From contig DLXW01000308.1 in NCBI GenBank assembly GCA_003448685.1, positions 5,701-13,009 on the forward strand: 7,309 nucleotides of DNA, given 5' to 3'. A model generated the notes under the pieces. It was not told the DNA's origin. It saw nothing but the letters and a program-made list of their open reading frames with translations, and searched no databases. The DNA is from Cyanothece sp. UBA12306 (GTDB lineage Bacteria > Cyanobacteriota > Cyanobacteriia > Cyanobacteriales > Microcystaceae). Positions 5,396 to 7,309 of this stretch are shown piece by piece (position 1 is the stretch's first letter; every line of letters starts with the position of its first letter). A program made the translations under genes and the position numbers.

Positions 5396-5418
5396 GTCTT
5401 TAGAACTTGTTCTGAGAC
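5396..5418. repeat. Nested inverted repeat with GAAC/GTTC core
   Basis: GTCT (5396-5399) and AGAC (5415-5418) flank AGAAC-TT-GTTCT (5402-5413), giving an interrupted stem of 8-9 bp with a TT/G internal loop. It lies about 90 nt before the glycosyltransferase start. It could be an operator or an RNA hairpin in that gene's leader. Confidence 0.35.
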
Positions 5419-5508
5419 TGACAGAAGAGAGTAATATTAATCAAGAAAACTGTTCGCTTTAAAAAGCCAGATTTTAGACCAAATGATTTTGATAAATTAT
5501 TAATAAAT

Positions 5509-7302
5509 ATGGCTTATCAAGATTCAAATGTAGTTAGTTGGCTAGATAGGTTTTTCTATATATCTTTAATATTAGTTTATTTTGTTTTAGGAATTTATTT
5601 AATTAATCAAACATCTATTACTTCAGATGAATCTGCTTATATTGGAGCAGCTTACGCTTATACTAAAGGGTTGGGTTTGAATCAAGAACACCCACTTTTT
5701 TTAAAATTAATTAATTCTCTGGTTATTAACCTATATTTTCCTGATTATAAATTAACAGTACCAGATATTAATATTGTTAGTGGTGAAGAAAATATAGAAG
5801 CTCGTTTAGCGGCTTTTAATCTAGGTTATAGTTTATTAATGGAACGGCCAGAAAACTTTAATCTACTTCTTTTTAGTCTAAGATTTTGTTATTTATTTAT
5901 TAATAGTATTTTTCTATTTTGGCTATATTTTTTTGCTTTTATTTTTAAGGTAATTCCTCCTCGTATTTCTATTTGTTTTGCAATCTTAGTTATATTTTCT
6001 CCTAGTTTTTATAGTCACAATTTTTTAATTGCTTTTGATGTTCCAGTTAGTATTTATGCTTTATTGACTATCTGGACAATTACTATTTTTGTTCGACAAA
6101 TAAACCAAATAAATAATTATAAATTATGCTTATACTTTATAGTGTTAAACTTCCTCTTTTTCGTAGCAATTAACAGTAAATTTAGCAACTTAATTTTAGT
6201 TCCTATTGTCTTAGGATTTTCTTTGTTTAATTTAATATATATTCTCAAAAATAATCAAAAAAAACTAGGAGTTAAATTTGCTTTTTTGGTTGGTATTAGC
6301 TTATTTATCCAGACATTATTAATTAGTTTGATGTATGGCTATGCTTTTAGGAATGTATCCAATCAATCGATCTTGGATAACTTAAAACGTTATTTTCAAG
6401 GAATACAAATGAATTTAAGCACAGTTGGCGGTATTCGCGAACCTTTTTGGCAAGAAAAATTTACCCCAATGAACTCATTAGAATATTTCATTAGAATATT
6501 TTATTTTAAAGAAAATTTGGCTCTTTTTGTGATTATTTTATTATTATTATTGATTCTAATTTATCAAATAAGTACAAATTATTTATCTTGCAAAAAATGG
6601 TTAATTAAAATGATAGACAAACGCAATAGATGGCAGCTATTGTTATATTGTTTTATTATTTCTTATCCCCTAATTTATTTTGTTTTAACCTATAAAAGTC
6701 GTTTTATTATAGGATATAGATATTTTTATCCCCTAATTATTTTTATTTATTTTTATCTAGCTTTATCCACATTTTATATTAATAAAAACTGGCAAAAATA
6801 TCTGTTAATGGCTAGTTTTAGTTTATACATTTATTTTGGATTATTAGGAATTCCTCAATCTTTGAGTTATGTTAATCCTCTATGGACTCAAGAAAAATGG
6901 AAATTAACCGACGACTCAACTATGAATTGGGGACAAGAAACCCAGCATGTTGTACAATACTTGCTTAATAATAATCTTTTACCGGAGAAAAATGCGGATG
7001 TTATTGCTTATAAAACCTTTGGAGTTAATATCAGTTTTGTTCAATACTTATTATTATTAAGTCAACAAAAGAACTATCCTATTGACATTGAATCTTATTA
7101 CAATAATGGATACTTCAATCCAGATACTACAGAAATTGCTCAATTACCTGCCAAATATTTATTAATTGATAGTACGGTAAAGCAACAAATAATTTCTCAA
7201 ATTACTGATAATTATATTGCTCAAAATAATTGGAAATTTTTATCAGAAAAAAAACCAATTTATTCACGGAACGATATTATATTTCTTTACAAAATTAGGT
7301 AA
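5509..7302 (+). CDS. PMT/ArnT-like GT-C family membrane glycosyltransferase
   Basis: This 597-residue protein probably transfers a sugar from a polyprenyl-phosphate donor on the outer face of the cytoplasmic membrane; donor and acceptor cannot be told. About 11 hydrophobic segments are visible, roughly at 15-32, 120-145, 153-170, 178-196, 206-222, 227-246, 256-278, 336-353, 378-395, 399-423 and 431-448. GT-C landmarks of the PMT_2 type are present. The acidic pair D40-E41 lies in the first outer loop, where the catalytic acid is found, followed by LNQEHPLFLKL (57-67). SHNFLIAFDVP is at 169-179, NSKFSNLILVP at 222-232, and YRYFYP at 403-408. The soluble C-terminal part (about 450-597) opens with DDSTMNWGQE (468-477), matching the D-x-WGQ motif seen in related family members. 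No SD precedes the ATG, and the gene is far more AT-rich than its neighbours. The reading frame is complete, ending 7 nt before the window edge. Other GT-C families are the main alternative. Confidence 0.7.
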   Translation: MAYQDSNVVSWLDRFFYISLILVYFVLGIYLINQTSITSDESAYIGAAYAYTKGLGLNQEHPLFLKLINSLVINLYFPDYKLTVPDINIVSGEENIEARLAAFNLGYSLLMERPENFNLLLFSLRFCYLFINSIFLFWLYFFAFIFKVIPPRISICFAILVIFSPSFYSHNFLIAFDVPVSIYALLTIWTITIFVRQINQINNYKLCLYFIVLNFLFFVAINSKFSNLILVPIVLGFSLFNLIYILKNNQKKLGVKFAFLVGISLFIQTLLISLMYGYAFRNVSNQSILDNLKRYFQGIQMNLSTVGGIREPFWQEKFTPMNSLEYFIRIFYFKENLALFVIILLLLLILIYQISTNYLSCKKWLIKMIDKRNRWQLLLYCFIISYPLIYFVLTYKSRFIIGYRYFYPLIIFIYFYLALSTFYINKNWQKYLLMASFSLYIYFGLLGIPQSLSYVNPLWTQEKWKLTDDSTMNWGQETQHVVQYLLNNNLLPEKNADVIAYKTFGVNISFVQYLLLLSQQKNYPIDIESYYNNGYFNPDTTEIAQLPAKYLLIDSTVKQQIISQITDNYIAQNNWKFLSEKKPIYSRNDIIFLYKIR

Positions 7303-7309
7303 ATATCTA

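Larger units (their letters stand above)
5178..5508. other. Noncoding spacer between rpmE and the membrane glycosyltransferase
   Basis: This 331-nt AT-rich stretch has no ORF with recognisable similarity on either strand and no tRNA. It contains a 16-bp palindrome next to the rpmE stop, a small hairpin near 5284-5304, a HIP1 octamer (5321-5328) and a nested inverted repeat (5396-5418). No strong intrinsic terminator is visible. No convincing -35/-10 pair stands before the next gene; the best is TTGTTC (5407-5412) with TAATAT (5432-5437) at a 19-nt spacing, which is weak. Confidence 0.7.

Noticed and set aside
5402..5413. AGAACTTGTTCT as a LexA/SOS box
   Set aside because: The Bacillus-type box needs four bases between GAAC and GTTC, and the cyanobacterial box as I recall it has a GTAC core; here the spacing is two and the core differs.
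1..7309. CRISPR array, tRNA or rRNA genes, insertion sequence or transposase
   Set aside because: No spaced direct repeats, no cloverleaf or rRNA-like segment, and no transposase-like frame or terminal inverted repeats were seen on either strand.

Overview
This window is a stretch of a cyanobacterial chromosome. The evidence is the gene order infA-rpmJ-rpsM-rpsK-rpoA-rplQ-truA-rplM-rpsI-rpmE, all on the + strand. In cyanobacteria the S10/spc/alpha ribosomal cluster continues past rplQ into truA, rplM and rpsI and ends with rpmE. Supporting signs are the cyanobacterial-type RpoA and L31 sequences and four copies of the HIP1 octamer GCGATCGC. The moderate to low GC and HIP1 content suggest a unicellular, Cyanothece/Synechocystis-like relative, but the genus cannot be fixed by eye.

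Bases 1-5177 are the translation/transcription operon: IF-1, L36, S13, S11, RNA polymerase alpha, L17, tRNA pseudouridine synthase TruA, L13, S9 and L31. All ten genes look intact. Three probably use non-ATG starts: infA (TTG), rpsM (GTG) and rpoA (GTG). Gaps between genes run from a 1-nt overlap (rplM/rpsI) to about 130 nt. Several gaps hold inverted repeats or promoter-like sequences, notably upstream of rpmJ, rpoA, rplM and rpmE, so internal transcription starts or RNA processing are plausible.

Bases 5178-5508 are a 331-nt noncoding stretch with a perfect 16-bp palindrome just after rpmE, two further small inverted repeats and one HIP1 site. I see no convincing gene or strong terminator in it.

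Bases 5509-7302 encode a 597-residue polytopic membrane protein that keeps the motif pattern of the PMT/ArnT-type GT-C glycosyltransferases. These proteins use a polyprenyl-phosphate sugar as donor on the outer face of the membrane. The gene is much more AT-rich than the operon and sits where, as I recall, many cyanobacteria carry prfA. It is the accessory-looking part of the window.

Overall the operon is ordinary and well conserved. I found no strong evidence for a new multi-gene system. The points most worth a second look are the membrane glycosyltransferase and its junction, the structured rpsI-rpmE spacer with a degenerate heptamer repeat, the promoter-like region before rpmJ, and a four-codon mini-ORF that overlaps the truA start.
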